A stretch of 42,377 nucleotides of DNA, taken from contig JAKSYS010000549.1 of the NCBI GenBank assembly GCA_022925895.1, forward strand, positions 1-42,377, written 5' to 3'. The stretch comes from Fragilaria crotonensis. Taxonomy: Eukaryota > Bacillariophyta > Fragilariophyceae > Fragilariales > Fragilariaceae. How positions within the stretch are numbered: the first letter of the stretch is position 1; every line of letters begins with the position of its first letter. Below the pieces are notes generated by a model that was given only the letters and a program-made list of their open reading frames with translations, did no database searches and had not been told where the DNA came from. Below are positions 1 through 11,999 of the stretch, piece by piece. The position numbers and the translations under genes were made by a program.

Positions 1-424
1 CTGTGGAGTTGCAGCAGCTGTACTAAATACTCCTAGTTTGGCCTTCAGACTTCCACTCAGGCCAAGGCAGTAAGCAACAGGGAATTGTACCAGTACTACC
101 AACCGAACTACCACCTATCATTGTCTACAGCTTTCTACACTATATGTCATCCTTGACACCAGACCTTGATTGTTTGTGACTATGAATTCTTGATTGCTTG
201 TTTGCATGACTTCTTGATTGTCAGTACCAGTACTTTTGTGCTGGTCATAGTGACTGTATTGCTGGTATGAAAAGCACATCCAGCCACTGCAGCTCACGAT
301 CAATACAGTGATAAATGCACCTTCCATCCTCATTATTGCTGTCATCATGGTCATGATGAGATATCCCTGCCATGTCATTTGGCAGTTTTCCTCCTTCCTG
401 TTCTTCACCTCTTAGAATAGTCTC
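1..424. other. No gene recognised at window start
   Basis: A minus-strand open frame of 96 codons (118-408) is present but has no recognisable motif and sits just beyond the 3' end of the decayed cargo-gene relic. I see nothing else that I can support here. Confidence 0.5.
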
Positions 425-1960
425 TTAGGCCACCTGCCATCGGAAGGTCCATGGGAGACATTTTCCTTCACACAATTTCCTGCAGCACGAGATCAACCAA
501 ACTTTCTCCTTTGCCGCGGTGAAGGTGGCATGTAAGTGATGCAAGCCAGTCCAACCTGAAGCAACCGGTGCTGCATCTGCCTGCCCCATCAGGCAGAGAG
601 ACTGATGCAATGTCACATGACATGCTGTGCGTCCCAGCTTATGGCTGTCCCATGTTAAATCTTCATGGCAATGCCATTATACTCCAAACCTCACAGTCTC
701 CTTTCACGAAAATTGGGAAGGACAAAAACCTGTTCAATGCAAAACCGGGCTTCTCCTCTGTCCACACACTGAACCCCTCAACGCATTTCCAAGGTCCACG
801 CTCACATCAACAATTGTGTATCCCACCCAGAGGCCGCCATTGCAATTCCGACCCATCGGAGTGATGGAAGGGATGAATCGGCTTCCATGTGTTGAACGAC
901 AGACAGCACATCGAGAAAACAGCACACACCAACAGTTGCAAAGGCTGTAAAAGCTCCTTAGTACTGGATGAGGCACCTTACAGTTAGCTGCACCCCAGCC
1001 AACAGTACTCATTCTTTCAAGTAGCACCTGAGTTGTCATCATCCCAACATTCCCCAAGTTCTGTCTTGCCATGCCAACAGGAGTTACCTGCTGATGCAGA
1101 AGAGAGCTATGCTTCACAATTGCTTCAAATGAACCGTCAAAGTCATGCTGGTTCAGATGTCAGTACCACAATTTGTGGGATGCATCAAGATTTCCTATCA
1201 ATGGTGCATGACCCTGTCAGAGCATGTCACAATGATGTTAACAACTCGGTGTTCCTAAGGATCAATTATCCAGCAAGTATCTGGGATGTTAAGCTGCAAG
1301 CATCCTGGAGCCTGGAGCATATTGACAACCACCCACCGGGTGGAATTAGAGTTGACAAGGCACCAATTGCATTCTTGCATGCGGTCAGCATGTGGGCACC
1401 ACCCAAGTCAGAGCCCACAATGAAGTCAGGTGGCATCCAACAAGGGCCTTCATGATCGGCACATTGTGTTTACATGAACACTTCACAAGAAAATGTTGTT
1501 GTTAGGGCAGGATTGTGTACAATTTTCCATGCAAAAACATTCTTGACGGTGGCTACCTTGCACTTGTCATGGAAAGCAAGTGCATCTCTTCACTTATCCA
1601 TCCTTGCCAAACTGGAAGCAAAGTCTGACAGTAAGGGCGCATGCTCTAACTTTAGACGAAACCAACTCATGTCCATGACATTCCGGGAGTCTTCAATTCC
1701 TGACTTTCTGCACCAGTCCCTTGTGGCATAAAACACGCGCCCCCGGGAGGAAGGAGCGAGGCAGGAGAGTCCTGTACCTGTTCTGGTCCTAACATCATGC
1801 AGATCTTCAATTCTTTTGCATGCTGGCACCAAACAACATCATCAAAACCCAAGGTAACAGAAGTACCTTTGATGCAGCAGCCTTTGTTGGCGTGGTTACA
1901 GATCACATCCACCAGGATGAATTCCAAATGGTATGCAGAAACCAATCCATGCATCACTAA
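425..1960 (-). pseudogene. Decayed relative of the transposon cargo gene (oxygenase-like family)
   Basis: Minus-strand translation in shifting frames matches, in order, the protein encoded at 18,634-21,103. Examples: VFYATRDW and MDMSWFRL near 1,690-1,740 match VFYCARER and LDMSWLRL. IPDTCWIIDP near 1,280-1,300 matches LPDTCWIIDP. VGYTIVDVSVDLGNA near 780-830 matches VGYTVDTSVDLGNA. NGIAMKI, then a stop, then HGTAISWD near 640-685 matches the AGLAIKI...GVAVSWD segment, and HATFTAAKEKV near 510-545 matches YGTFTAAKERV. Stops and indels are frequent and substitutions are many, so this is true decay of a diverged paralogue, unlike the single-base shifts elsewhere in the window. The stretch matching the HYD of the intact copy is missing: the relic runs from DLGNA almost directly to GFSVW. 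The 5' end may continue to about 2,500, but matches there are too weak to claim. No terminal repeats were found. Confidence 0.75.
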
Positions 1961-3317
1961 TATGCCGTCAAAGAAGGCAACTGCATGATGGCAGTTGAAC
2001 GATCAGAATCATTGTTGAGTCCAAATGAACCAGCCAAATCATACACAATCCATTGTAAGGGCATGCAACGTTTCTCAACCTTGCCATTCCTTGTCGGATT
2101 AAAACTGCTTCACAAAATGCGGTTGCAAAATTGTGACCAGTGGAACAATTGACTCTGTAAAAGAAGGGGAAGCGATTGAGTGCAGTGCCAACACTTTGGA
2201 CTTGACAAAAGAAATTCCTCTTCTTGTGCTTTTGTTGCATTTTTTGCTGAAATACTTCTTGGCAGGAGGCACTGCCACCACACATGGGTCTTTCACACAA
2301 TAGTAAACCACAAGAAAAGAGACACATTTTCCCAACAACAAACCCTGCTTTTCAGCATGGATATCACCAAGCAGCAAGGACACCTCTGTGCTTTCAAATA
2401 ATGGTTGGTTGAGCACTATGCTGTTGGACTGTACATTGCAGAGCAATCTGTCGCCACCGCAAGTTGTTTCCACGAACTCATCCCACATCGGAAGCCTTGG
2501 CACCTACACTCACTTGGAGTCATGCAACAATTTGATCAAAGATGATCCCAATGTGGTGGACATTGCAACAATAAGAAACAAAAGATGAAAGCATGTTTCG
2601 GATCATATACTATTGTCAGGCTCCTCATCCTGATTGTGTTGGGTGATCATTTTTGTGCTGTGCTTGGACTGTTCCTCCTCCACATGAGATTTTTGCAACT
2701 TTATTGTTGTATGATTCCTGAAATGCTACACACCAACTTAATCACAATGTCATTAGCATAGTGAAAGATGTGTTTCTTTGTGAAAAGTTTTGTTCTTCAC
2801 AAGGACAAACATGGACATGGATGATGCGGTGATTGGGCGTATGCATTATGACAATTGTCAAATTCAGACAAATGGAATCGACTACAGTGTATCTGCAATG
2901 GGGTTGTACTTGTGCTAAACCTCACTGAGGGTTAAGACATCAGAACAGAAATGTTTACGCAACAGAACATCACCAAAGTAGACTTGCGACGGTCTTTTCT
3001 GGTGGCAGTGGTGGTACTGAGTGGGAAACAAGCCAGGATGTGCATGAATGCTTTCACTATTGCATGGAAGCATCATCGGGATACTACTACCTTTGGCCTG
3101 GTGGTAGTGAGCGAGTTGAGTGTCAAGGAAGGAAGTCCCAGTCGGTTGAAAAACGTAGGCAAAGGTCGGACAGTGACCTCAGCGATGCCATCACGGTGTT
3201 GACGTCACTGGCAGAGGCACGACGTCCGGCCAAGGCAAATGATGGTACATCGGCGGCCACCACGAACAAAGAGACAAAGTGATTCCTTGCAGGGGGGGGG
3301 GGGGGGCGACAATGTAA
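1961..3317. other. Non-coding or unrecognised; contains a 15-base G run
   Basis: No convincing gene. 1,961-2,503 on the minus strand could be the decayed N-terminal part of the cargo-gene relic, but the match is marginal. A plus-strand open frame at 2,951-3,202 has no recognisable domain. A run of 15 G lies at 3,292-3,306. The region lies between two transposon relics and is probably old transposon debris. Confidence 0.4.
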
Positions 3318-3700
3318 ATGATGATCACAGTGCTTGAGGATGTTATCAATCCGGTTCTTGTTTGCACAAAGAAGGGACTGCCAACAGCGGCAGATGTCAT
3401 GAAGACTGCTGCAACAAAGTTGGGAATGATGGTTGTTTCATACATGACAGCTTACAGGGCTCTAGGCTATGAGACCAGAAGCATGAGGAATGCAGTCATG
3501 AAGAGCTTCAAGAATGGTCCTTCCATTTCTTGAGGGCATAGAAAGAAGAAATCCTTGTTCTGTGATTGGGTAAAGTGGGGAGGATGACATGAAACTTGTC
3601 AATCTCCATGTATTTCCTGGCATGATGAATGTGGCGCTGAAGTTTATTTGGCCGTGGTATCGTTGGATGCTGCAAATCTACTAATAAGTGAACACATAGG
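3318..3700 (+). pseudogene. Mutator-like (MULE) transposase fragment
   Basis: The plus strand encodes a stretch ending VSYMTAYRALGYETRSM, then, one frame over, LPFLEGIERRNPCSVIG, and farther on YLAVVSLDAANLLI. Order and spacing resemble the N-terminal part of MULE transposases: a helix with 'YxxAxRA', then 'l..yl..i...NPGS', then the segment following the first catalytic Asp ('l.Av.lDaNn'). Frames change at least twice and stops intervene, so this is a dead fragment of about 0.4 kb. No terminal inverted repeats or 9-bp target duplication were found. The assignment rests on motif order only. Another DDE transposase family is possible. Confidence 0.45.
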
Positions 3701-4863
3701 GACTCAGTATAGAGCATCAGTCCTTAGTGGGCGGTGCAAAGACATCTTCCCCCTTGGTCAGCAGGGAATGAGGATAGGTGCTTTGAATTGTTGAAAACAA
3801 AGGCAAGTCCAATCATTGATGATAAGGGATATGGTGACACAGACACAGATGGCATTGTCAGACCACCATTCCTTTTCATTTTGGACAGAGACAAAAGTCT
3901 TAACAAAAATTGAAAGCAGATTTCCCCAACAAGAAGTACAAAATGATTTGCACAAAGCACATTGACGAGGCAAGCGAGGTTTGAAAGTTTGGAGGCAGTG
4001 AGCAAAGTTTGTCTGTTCATTAGCTAAAACATTCTCAACATGGACTGCAAGCCTTATGGTCGGACCTTACAACCACTTGTACCTGGTACTGTAATGTTTA
4101 TTTAGTAAATTACCGCATGGCAGTTTGGTCTCAGAACTCAGAACCTTTACCATATGCATGGTAGTGGCATGCAAGTATGGAATAGTACCAAAAATACTCC
4201 GTATGAAAAAATCTCTATGTTCACTCTTCACTTGCAGGGAGGTCTGGCCCAAGCACGCTTCTGGGGGTAAACGGTAAATTTGAGGCCATAGAAATGTGCG
4301 TGCCAGCCTGGGGCTGGCTGGCATGAAGCAGAGTTTTTAGAATTGGTGTTGATCCATTGAGCCGGCAAGGTTTTTCATTGTCAGCAGATATTTTTTTGTC
4401 ATCATATTCTGTCAGTTATCAGCAGCTTTGTTTTTTGTCAGCAGATTTCTCAAGTCAGCAGTCTCTTATTTTTTCAACATAATACTTAGAGGGAGTCATC
4501 GCTATCACTTGATGGCACTTTTTTTGTCACAATCACCTTTTGTGTAATCCAAGCAGATTTTTCAGGAGGTTTCCATCATCAGAAGTTTTTCTTTCTAAAC
4601 CAGACTTTGTCGTCACCCGATCCTGTTTTTGTCAGCAGATTTGTTTTCATTAGCAAATGGTGTTGCGTATGTCATCAAAATTCAAAATTACGTTCGTGCC
4701 TGCTTATTCATTTTTTGCCAGCCTGTTTCTTGACGGAAACATTTTCTCCCCCGGCCGGCGCGAATTTTCATCACAATCAAAATTGCATTCCGTTGGCGAG
4801 ACGGCGAGACCCCGGCCTGGCATGATTGGAGAGTACTGTAGAGGAAAAATGCAAAAGAAGTGT
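3701..4863. other. No gene recognised; GTCAGCAGATTT-like degenerate repeats at 4,370-4,650
   Basis: No supported coding region. Between about 4,370 and 4,650 the plus strand repeatedly shows T-rich runs followed by GTCAGCAG or TCAGCAG, at least five times with irregular spacing. This may be a degenerate satellite or simple T-rich composition. Minus-strand open frames at 3,724-4,020 carry no motif I recognise. Confidence 0.4.
4845..4856 (-). terminator. Pol III terminator of tRNA-Arg
   Basis: On the minus strand two T runs (T4, then T5) lie 8-20 nt beyond the tRNA 3' end, which is the usual RNA polymerase III stop signal. Confidence 0.6.
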
Positions 4864-4935
4864 AGACCGACACGGGACTCGAACCCGTAACCTTCTGTTC
4901 CGAAGACAGATGCTCTGCCATTGAGCCAGCCGATC
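4864..4935 (-). tRNA. tRNA-Arg (anticodon UCG)
   Basis: A 72-nt minus-strand sequence folds as a full cloverleaf. The acceptor stem GATCGGC/GTCGGTC has seven pairs, two of them G-U. The D stem is GCTC/GAGC. The anticodon stem TCTGT/ACAGA carries the loop CTTCGGA, giving anticodon TCG (Arg, reads CGA and CGN). The variable loop is 5 nt, and the T stem ACGGG/CCCGT has loop TTCGAGT. The internal promoter boxes are intact (TGGCTCAATGG-type A box, GGTTCGAGTCC B box). CCA is not encoded and there is no intron. This is a nuclear pol III gene lying head-to-head with the UROD gene, whose start is 219 nt away. Confidence 0.95.
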
Positions 4936-5153
4936 ACATCGCAATGATGTGCAGAAGTCAGTTACAATTCTGAGAAGTGATTTTAAAATATTAATATGCT
5001 GTCAATACTTGAAAATGCAATATTGGTTGTCACTTTTGAGAAAGATCCATTCCAAGTGTAAGCTGTGTGTGACGTATGCCCAGGCCATCACATGGAGGAT
5101 GGCGGGAATGGCGGAAAGGAACATACCCAGGCCATACCGACCCTCCCAGCGGC

Positions 5154-6523
5154 ATGCGTCTACCCATTGCAGTCTTGGCGTTGGCCCAAGTTTCGGGCTT
5201 TGTTGTCCTCAGCACCCTTCCTTTGTTACGAACAAGGTCTCATTGTACGCTGCGATTTCGTTGGATTTGGGGAGTTTCATCGCAGGACTCGTACTCGAGC
5301 CCAGAACGACCCAAAAATGATTTAATGATTCGGGCAGCGGCGAGGACGTCGAAAGGACACCCGTTTGGTTGTTCCGTCAAGCCGGTCGTCACCTTCCAGA
5401 ATACAAAGCCTACAAGGACGAGGTTGGTCGGAGCTTTCTGATATGCTATCTTACCCAGAGGTAAGCCATGATTAATTGGGTTTCGGCTGCCTGCGAGTTC
5501 CAAGCCGACTATCCTATGTCTCCTCAATTCGTTGCTGACCACATTCGCTTCCAGGATGTCGCTGAGTGCAATGCAGCCAATTAGAAGGTACGATCTTGAT
5601 GCAGCCATTTTGTTTTCAGACATCTTGGTCATCGCGCAGGCGCTCCAGATCGATGTCATCATGCCTGGTGGCGTTGGAATCCAGGTGCCGAACCCTTTGG
5701 CTGAGCCTCTGGAGGTCGAGCACCGCATTCCCAAAACCTCAGAAATGACTACAGAGTATGTCGATGCTATGTTAGGCTACGTCATGCGCAGTGTGAAGCT
5801 CATTCGAGAGAAAATGGCCGAAGAAGGCATCGACATCCCGCTCATTGGATTTTCAGCTGCCCCCTGGACACTCCTATTTTACATGGTCGGTGGCTCTTCT
5901 AAGAAAAACACGGATATTGGTATGAAGTGGCTGAAGGAGCACCCTGCAGAGTCGACTCGTCTCTTGGAAACCTTGACTAAAATTGTCATCAGTACATGTC
6001 GGCCCAAGTCGAAGCTGGAGCTCACATGTTACAAGTCTTTGAGGCCATGGGAATGATGATTGAGGAACAGGAGTTTAACGATTTTGCTCTGCCTTGCCTT
6101 GCAGCTATCGCCAAGGAAATTAAGTTCCGTTTCCCAAATGTCCCGCTAATGGGATTTGCTCGCGGGGCTAGCCACGCAAATGACAAACTTGCGGCACTTG
6201 GTTACGATGTTGTCACCATTGATGGTTCTGTAGATCGAAGCTCCATAAGATCTGTTCTCGGTGAGAACGTGCCAATCCAGGGCAACTACGACCCAGCAGA
6301 GCTGATTGTTGCCAACGGCAAAACCGTTGAAACTGTCAAAGCGACTGCTAAGGAAATGCTGGAAGAGCTAGGAACCCAGCGTTTGATTGCTAACCTGGGA
6401 GAAGGTTTGGGGGGTCAAGAGAGCCCTGACTTGGTCAAGGCCTTTGTCGACGCCATTCACTCCGAAAGCACATCCATGATTGCTGCTGAGGCTGGGTTCG
6501 CCCCTGAAGTTGTAGAGGCATAA
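5154..6523 (+). CDS. Uroporphyrinogen decarboxylase, plastid-targeted, with four apparent frame shifts
   Basis: This enzyme of haem and chlorophyll synthesis removes four acetate carboxyls from uroporphyrinogen III. The chosen ATG begins [18 protein letters not shown], a hydrophobic signal peptide ending in a Phe-containing cleavage motif typical of bipartite plastid import in diatoms. Then come [24 protein letters not shown] (active-site Asp), [11 protein letters not shown] (active-site Tyr) and [15 protein letters not shown]. Exon 1 is 5,154-5,460, a 94-nt GT-AG intron is 5,461-5,554, and exon 2 ends at 6,523. The frame shifts near 5,340, 5,441, 5,570 and 5,990, each equivalent to 1-2 missing bases. 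Adding five bases gives 427 codons including the stop, the expected length with a presequence. Substitutions look conservative and there are no other stops, so consensus errors are more likely than a pseudogene. The conserved NLGHG histidine is Glu here (NLGEG), so this may be a specialised paralogue. Confidence 0.85.
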
Positions 6524-7853
6524 TGTTGTTTCTATCAGCCTGTTTTGGTCGAGATTCGTTTGCATATTTAAACTTCTGCCATAGGTCGCCTAAATGGATT
6601 AGTACAAACAGGACAATCTGACATGGTATTTTGTTGCGTCTTCCTTGCTCGAAAATCTGGTGGAAGGCATGATGTCGATCCTCGTGTTACCCATGCCATG
6701 GGGTATCGATCGTGAAGCCTTATGATTCGATCTGCAGTGTATCTACGGGTCCGATTAGGTTTCACCAACGTGACGTCAGCGCGTACCAATCAGGATGCCC
6801 TCAGTATGTTACTAACCTAATCGGATCTTTTGAGTACTGGAGTACAACGTACTCTACTGTACCTCTGTACTGATGTAAAACGTACCATGTACTGTACCTC
6901 TGTACGGATGTACAACGTACTATGTACTGTACCTCTGTACTGATGTACTCCGAGTACGCTACCGGTAGTATTCATACTGGTTGGAACGTAAATTGTAGTA
7001 CATGGGTACTTGTACCTTTTTTCTCCAGGTTGAACGTACACTTGCTATATGTATGCATATAACGAAGGAATCCGTCGGTTACTCGAGTGTTTCATACTAC
7101 TATTTATCAGTAGGATTCTTTTCTACTAGTCTTGTTACCATGGTAATGACCTCTGACCACGTCGTTCTTGATTACTCCTACAAGATTCCCAACAAACTTC
7201 CATTCAGACATGTCGAACTGGATTACTTAGTGTCGAAGAATTCACAAGTGATGGTACAGAACTCCTGGAGTGCTTCCGCCCTTTCGACCTATAAACCATG
7301 TGAGACTCGAGAACGAAAATGACCTCGGATGTGTTGACTGTCTTAGAGAAATGCCAATTCTTAGTTTTTGGTGGATGACGAAGCAACGACATCTTGAAAC
7401 TTGCAACGATTCTCTCACCGAAACGTGTGACCAGGTCATACGTGTGTAATTAGTAATTAGGGTTCAGTGTGAGAAAACAAGTCGTACTACGTACTACGGA
7501 GTACTCCAGTAATCCAGTACCTGGTAGCGTGTACAATCATTGACTTGCATACTTGCATAGTATTCTGATAAGAAGGGTACCTGGTACGTACTCCGTGAAC
7601 CTTCGTTCGCGAGGTGTCCATGTGTCAATTTCCTATGTGTCTGAAGTACGGCTACTAGTAGAGTCAACCGAACGTTTCGAGGTGGATCAAATAAGATGGA
7701 CTACCAGATGCAGGCAAAGGGCCAAGTAGAACGAGCTCAACTCGCCAGTGGTATTTAGTATTTACCCTATTAGTTCACATACTTTTCAGTCGATAAACAT
7801 GACTTCCACGTTTTCGTGCCTACGGCACTAGCTCGGATCATCGCTCCACGATC
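6524..7853. other. Intergenic, GTAC-rich, with tandem repeats
   Basis: No gene is supported. A plus-strand open frame of 106 codons (7,002-7,322) lacks any motif. The sequence is crowded with GTAC and near-palindromic CTAGTAG/TACTGTAC strings and includes the tandem repeat at 6,849-6,951. Confidence 0.5.
6849..6951. repeat. Three tandem copies of a 33-35-bp GTAC-rich unit
   Basis: Units at 6,849-6,881, 6,882-6,916 and 6,917-6,951 share the core TGTACCTCTGTACNGATGTA. Copies differ at few positions. Confidence 0.85.
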
Positions 7854-8935
7854 CTAGTTGATGGGGAATCCATGTTGGTCCAATCGAATTACATCCTGTT
7901 GTTGTCTTTGCTGTTGGCCGTGTCGGTTGGGATCGTAGCCCATGGCCCGGAGCGCTTGATAGGCTGCCCTTAAAACAGTCTCTTCATCTTGATTCCGCTG
8001 TGCAGCATTCATGATGGCGTGCAAACCGCCAGCATTGGCGATATCCAGATGGTTCTCCGCAGACGCCGCCAAATTCGCCAGGGCCGTGCAACCGCATTGT
8101 TGCACTCCCACAATGTCAGGATGGTTATTCATCGCCTGCACGACAGTGTTGATGCCCCATGCTCTTTGATGGCCTCGCGATTGAACTCGTTGAGTGCGAG
8201 ATTCTGCAGTGCTTCACAACCTGATTGTTGGAGACGCTGTGATCTTGGAAAGGAGGCCATGGCGTGCAGTAGGGTTGAGATGCCACCCACTCGGCCAATG
8301 GCTGCGGAATTCTCGTCATCCCAGGATTGAATCCAAAGCTTCTCACACCCCTTCTCTTGAATCCTGCGTTCGTTGGGGTAGCGCCTCATTGCTGAGAGAA
8401 TTTCCAGGAGATCACATCCTTCGTTGTCAAAGTTACGTAGAGTGTCCTCAACAGCAGGATTACTAACTGTCGAGGCGTCTGCTGCGGAGGCATTGGAGCC
8501 AACATAGTCCGGTCTTGAGCTCCCGGGGTACGACCCTGCGGATGATACAGTATTGATCGACCTCGTGGACCGGAAGGCTGCGTCCATGGTTTGTATGGGT
8601 TGGTGACTGATGGGGTAGCAGAACAGACAACGGCCTCTGTGTACTTCATAATCCACTGTGAGAGGAACTTTCCTCAATTGCCCAGTCTGATTGTCTATTC
8701 TGAATTCATGCGTCTGCACCCCGCATTCGCTGCATCGTCCCTTCCGCTCCCTATCTCTTTTAAGAGAGATGTCGCCATCTGACGCTACAGATTGGCCACC
8801 ACCGACGCTGCGATACGCAGCGCGAGGGTTGGAAGAGAAATTGTGACCTGAGTGGTGCGATCCGGACCAGTTTGAGGCGTGGGACCTCTCATCATTGTCA
8901 TCATCCATGTTAATGTCAGGTACGAAATTTGGCAT
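7854..8935 (-). CDS. Armadillo-repeat protein with N-terminal Cys/His motif, one apparent frame shift
   Basis: About 360 aa once one missing base is allowed for near 8,155, where a run of four G should be five to join EHG to GINTVVQAMNN. The N-terminal 70 residues are Ser/Asp-rich. Residues about 68-107 hold CSECGVQTHEFR ... GRCLFCYP, a putative zinc-binding CxxC...CxxC module. After a Ser-rich linker the C-terminal half carries about four armadillo-like helical repeats (GCEALQNLALN, GCTALANLAAS and relatives, each followed by a small-residue turn and a hydrophobic helix). Armadillo repeats bind other proteins, and the partner is unknown. The Gln-rich tail ends at residue about 360. The start at 8,935 is the first Met of the open frame. 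Specific function cannot be inferred. Confidence 0.75.
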
Positions 8936-11761
8936 ACTCTTGATTCGTAAATGATTTTGAACTGAAGTTTCCCTCCACCAGTGGCAAGATGCAATGCTTA
9001 GTGAAAATGATGCAGTGGAGTTGGCAATCAGTTGTAGCAGGCTAAATCACGACGGGACAGGGCCACGTAGAGACGTGGGCAGGTTCACGAGTATGCTCGG
9101 CGTAGGTGCTCACCGTAGGCAGACAACAGAACTATTGCACCGACTACTCGAACAAATCCCGTAATGACCGTTCAGTTGCCGCTACAGCTTCTGCGATGAG
9201 TCTTCTGACTTGGTGGATAGGCTTGACACGACAAGAGGTGCGAGCGGAGGTGAAGACGACGTATTGGAAGATAAGAAATATGTTGACTTGCGTTTTTGTG
9301 CAACCTACTGTATTCCAAGTGTGTTACCAACCTCCCTGCAGTCAAACGAATTATGGGACTGGCACGGTCCAGAGAATGGTTCACGACGGTCGTTCTGGTA
9401 CTTTTCCTACAGTTGGGCCTCCGACCTCCCTCACTTGGCAAAGCCGCTCATAGCCGTATCCCTCTGGGATTAGGCAGTCACGAACCCTCATTCAATACTT
9501 TATGTCAGAAGGCCTTGCTGTCCTCATGGCCACTGGGTGTCATTCTATCTTACGAAAATAGACTAATAGCATATCACCGTAGCATGGACGAGGATATCCT
9601 TTAAAACTCCGAAGCACAGAACACCTACAACAAAATTGTACCGATGGGCATGCGTCTAAGCAAATTTTCAGGGCCCCTTCCGAGACCATCGATGTCCGAG
9701 TTAACATTTTTTATTGGCTACGACACAATTATATCTGATTATCTAAATACGCATAGGGCGTTGAGAATTTTGATTTCTGGAGCTGGCGATGCTTCAACTT
9801 ACTGTAGGCGAGTGCCGTTCAATGGCGTATAGAGTTCATTTCATCACCCATCACGCAAACACGGTGGTCGGCACTTTTCAGGTCCATGACCGTCTTGTTT
9901 CCAGCCTCAACATGCCCGCATAGACGCTCTTGAGACCACTGGTCACGTGTACGTAATAATAGTATTAGTATCAGCACTCTTTACCCTGTATCATACTTGT
10001 ACTGTACAGAGCTCTGTACTCTGTTCTCACCGTCTAACAACTGCCTGTTCTGCAGTACCGGAATAATGTGATGTCGGATCGCCGCATTTCATCGCTGTCT
10101 CAAAGATCAACAATCGTTATAATTTACACAACTTGGATGAGAGCATCGATAAACATCTTCTAAATTTTTAATGATTATATTCCTGCTCACAACCGCCTAA
10201 ACTCAAGCGTTTCCATTCGGGCGCATGCATTTTTATGTGCACGTACTACCTTGTACCTGTACCGTTTCGCTTTTCCAGCAAACCATTTATGGAGAACACA
10301 ATTCCTGAAATCCACTAAACGCTGCATAGTGCATAGTGCATAGTAGCTAACTTCAATACTCCGAATACCTGACACGGCCGTAGTAGTTCTTAATACTATA
10401 CGTACTCGTACCTTAGATAAGATCATATGATAGGCTGTAATGAAGGACTACCGGTAGTAGTACTACAGTAGTCTGTCGCGCTAACCCGTGCACTGAAAGG
10501 CCAGTACGCTACAACCGCTACAGTAGTTAACCTGAATCCGTCAAACATGTCTAGCTAGAGTGTAGCAATCACGTCACGGTATTAGCTACTCCCAATACTC
10601 CGAGGATAGACCACTAAACACTCAACTCTCTGAAACAGGGTTCATTGGTACTCCCTGGGACCTGGTACCAGGAACTATTCGTCAGATGATCCACGCACAC
10701 CCGGCGCAACCACTCCACCACATCTCATGAAGAGAAAGCTAACAAACGCGATCAAGGAGATCCCTCCCCCAAACATGTGATCAAATAGAACAAGGAACAC
10801 ACGAGAAACACCTCAATTTATTTCCTCATCACAGCATAACCATGACCCTCATTGGCCTCCTCTCGTATGACAAATCTCTCTTGTAATGCAGGATTGCAAT
10901 GTTGAAGTAGACCTACGTTTGCCTGGTTGCACTTCTTGACAAAAGCACGCCTTGCAGCTTGCTGTCACAATTAACAAGTCATCAAGCGGATCACACTAAC
11001 AATGTCGCCTCGCAGGTTTCGTTTTGGTACAGGTGAGACACGGCAGAGCAATGCTTCGGGTAAAAGCTAGGTCACTAGTAGCTCTACTAGAGCGGTAGTT
11101 TTATGCATACGTTTGAGGGACAAGCACTTTCAGTAGTAGGTCAAATTGTGATTGCTGTGAAACATGGGACTGGAACATTAGAGCACCCGGAGTTACGAAT
11201 CCAAACATGCCAAATGTTTGTGGCGTACGACTCCAATCGCGCCGATGATATGCGCTCAACCCATGAGATTACTAACATCATATAAATGCTCAACCGCGAC
11301 GGGGGGCATATTGACACGCCGATGAGGGGACTGCTTTCGATAATACTGAACAACAACAAGGAAAATTGACAGCAAGTGTGGATTCCAAGTGGTTCGATCG
11401 AACGAATACGATAAGCGTGAATGAAGTACAATGAATAGTACACCGAGTACTTGTATGCAGGAAGGGACGTTGCACTTTTTCATATGCACCTCTACATAAG
11501 GAAAAATAAGGCCCAACCAGTATTCGAGAGCGACGGTGTTTTTTTGCTTTTGATCGTGATTTTTTGGTTGGGCTGACTACTGTAGAGTACCGCTTCGTGT
11601 TGGGCATCACTATGAAACATTTGAGTAGGCGCACATGTTGCTGTGGCCTCATTAACGTTGTCGCGTGGCAAGGGAAACCACGGCGGAAGGAAAATTTTAG
11701 CATGTACCAACTGGATCATCATTGCATCCGTTATGCATTCCCTTTCCTAGGTAGTTCACGT

Positions 11762-11803
11762 GGGCAATGGGCAATGGGCAATGAGCAATGAGCAATGAGC
11801 CAT
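11762..11803. repeat. Heptamer tandem repeat (GGGCAAT/GAGCAAT) x 6
   Basis: Three GGGCAAT units, two GAGCAAT units and one GAGCCAT unit run without a gap. Confidence 0.9.
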
Positions 11804-11999
11804 CACTTGCATCCGACCTCCGACTGAAAAATGATTCATCCGATTAAAGCTGATTCGTGATTCACAGGAGCTGTCACCAGTCGCCACGCACGTACTACTA
11901 GTAGTACGAGTACTAGTACTCCGAGTACAAGTGGTTGATTTTCAAAGTCTGGTCGAAGCCGTGCAAGGTGGCTTTCACAGTACCAGGGTACATTACCTA

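Noticed and set aside
1033-1455. Plus-strand frame of 140 codons
   Set aside because: It is antisense to the decayed cargo-gene relative, whose minus-strand matches are clear.
5985-5996. Intron at the UROD frame change
   Set aside because: The only GT...AG nearby encloses 8 nt, far too short. A single missing base restores the conserved sequence.
7002-7322. Plus-strand open frame of 106 codons
   Set aside because: It lies in GTAC-rich intergenic DNA, has no domain or family resemblance, and overlaps equal-length frames on the other strand.
9106-9604. Overlapping plus-strand frames of up to 115 codons
   Set aside because: Three frames are open over the same stretch, none with a recognisable motif. 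A frame-shifted small gene is possible but unsupported.
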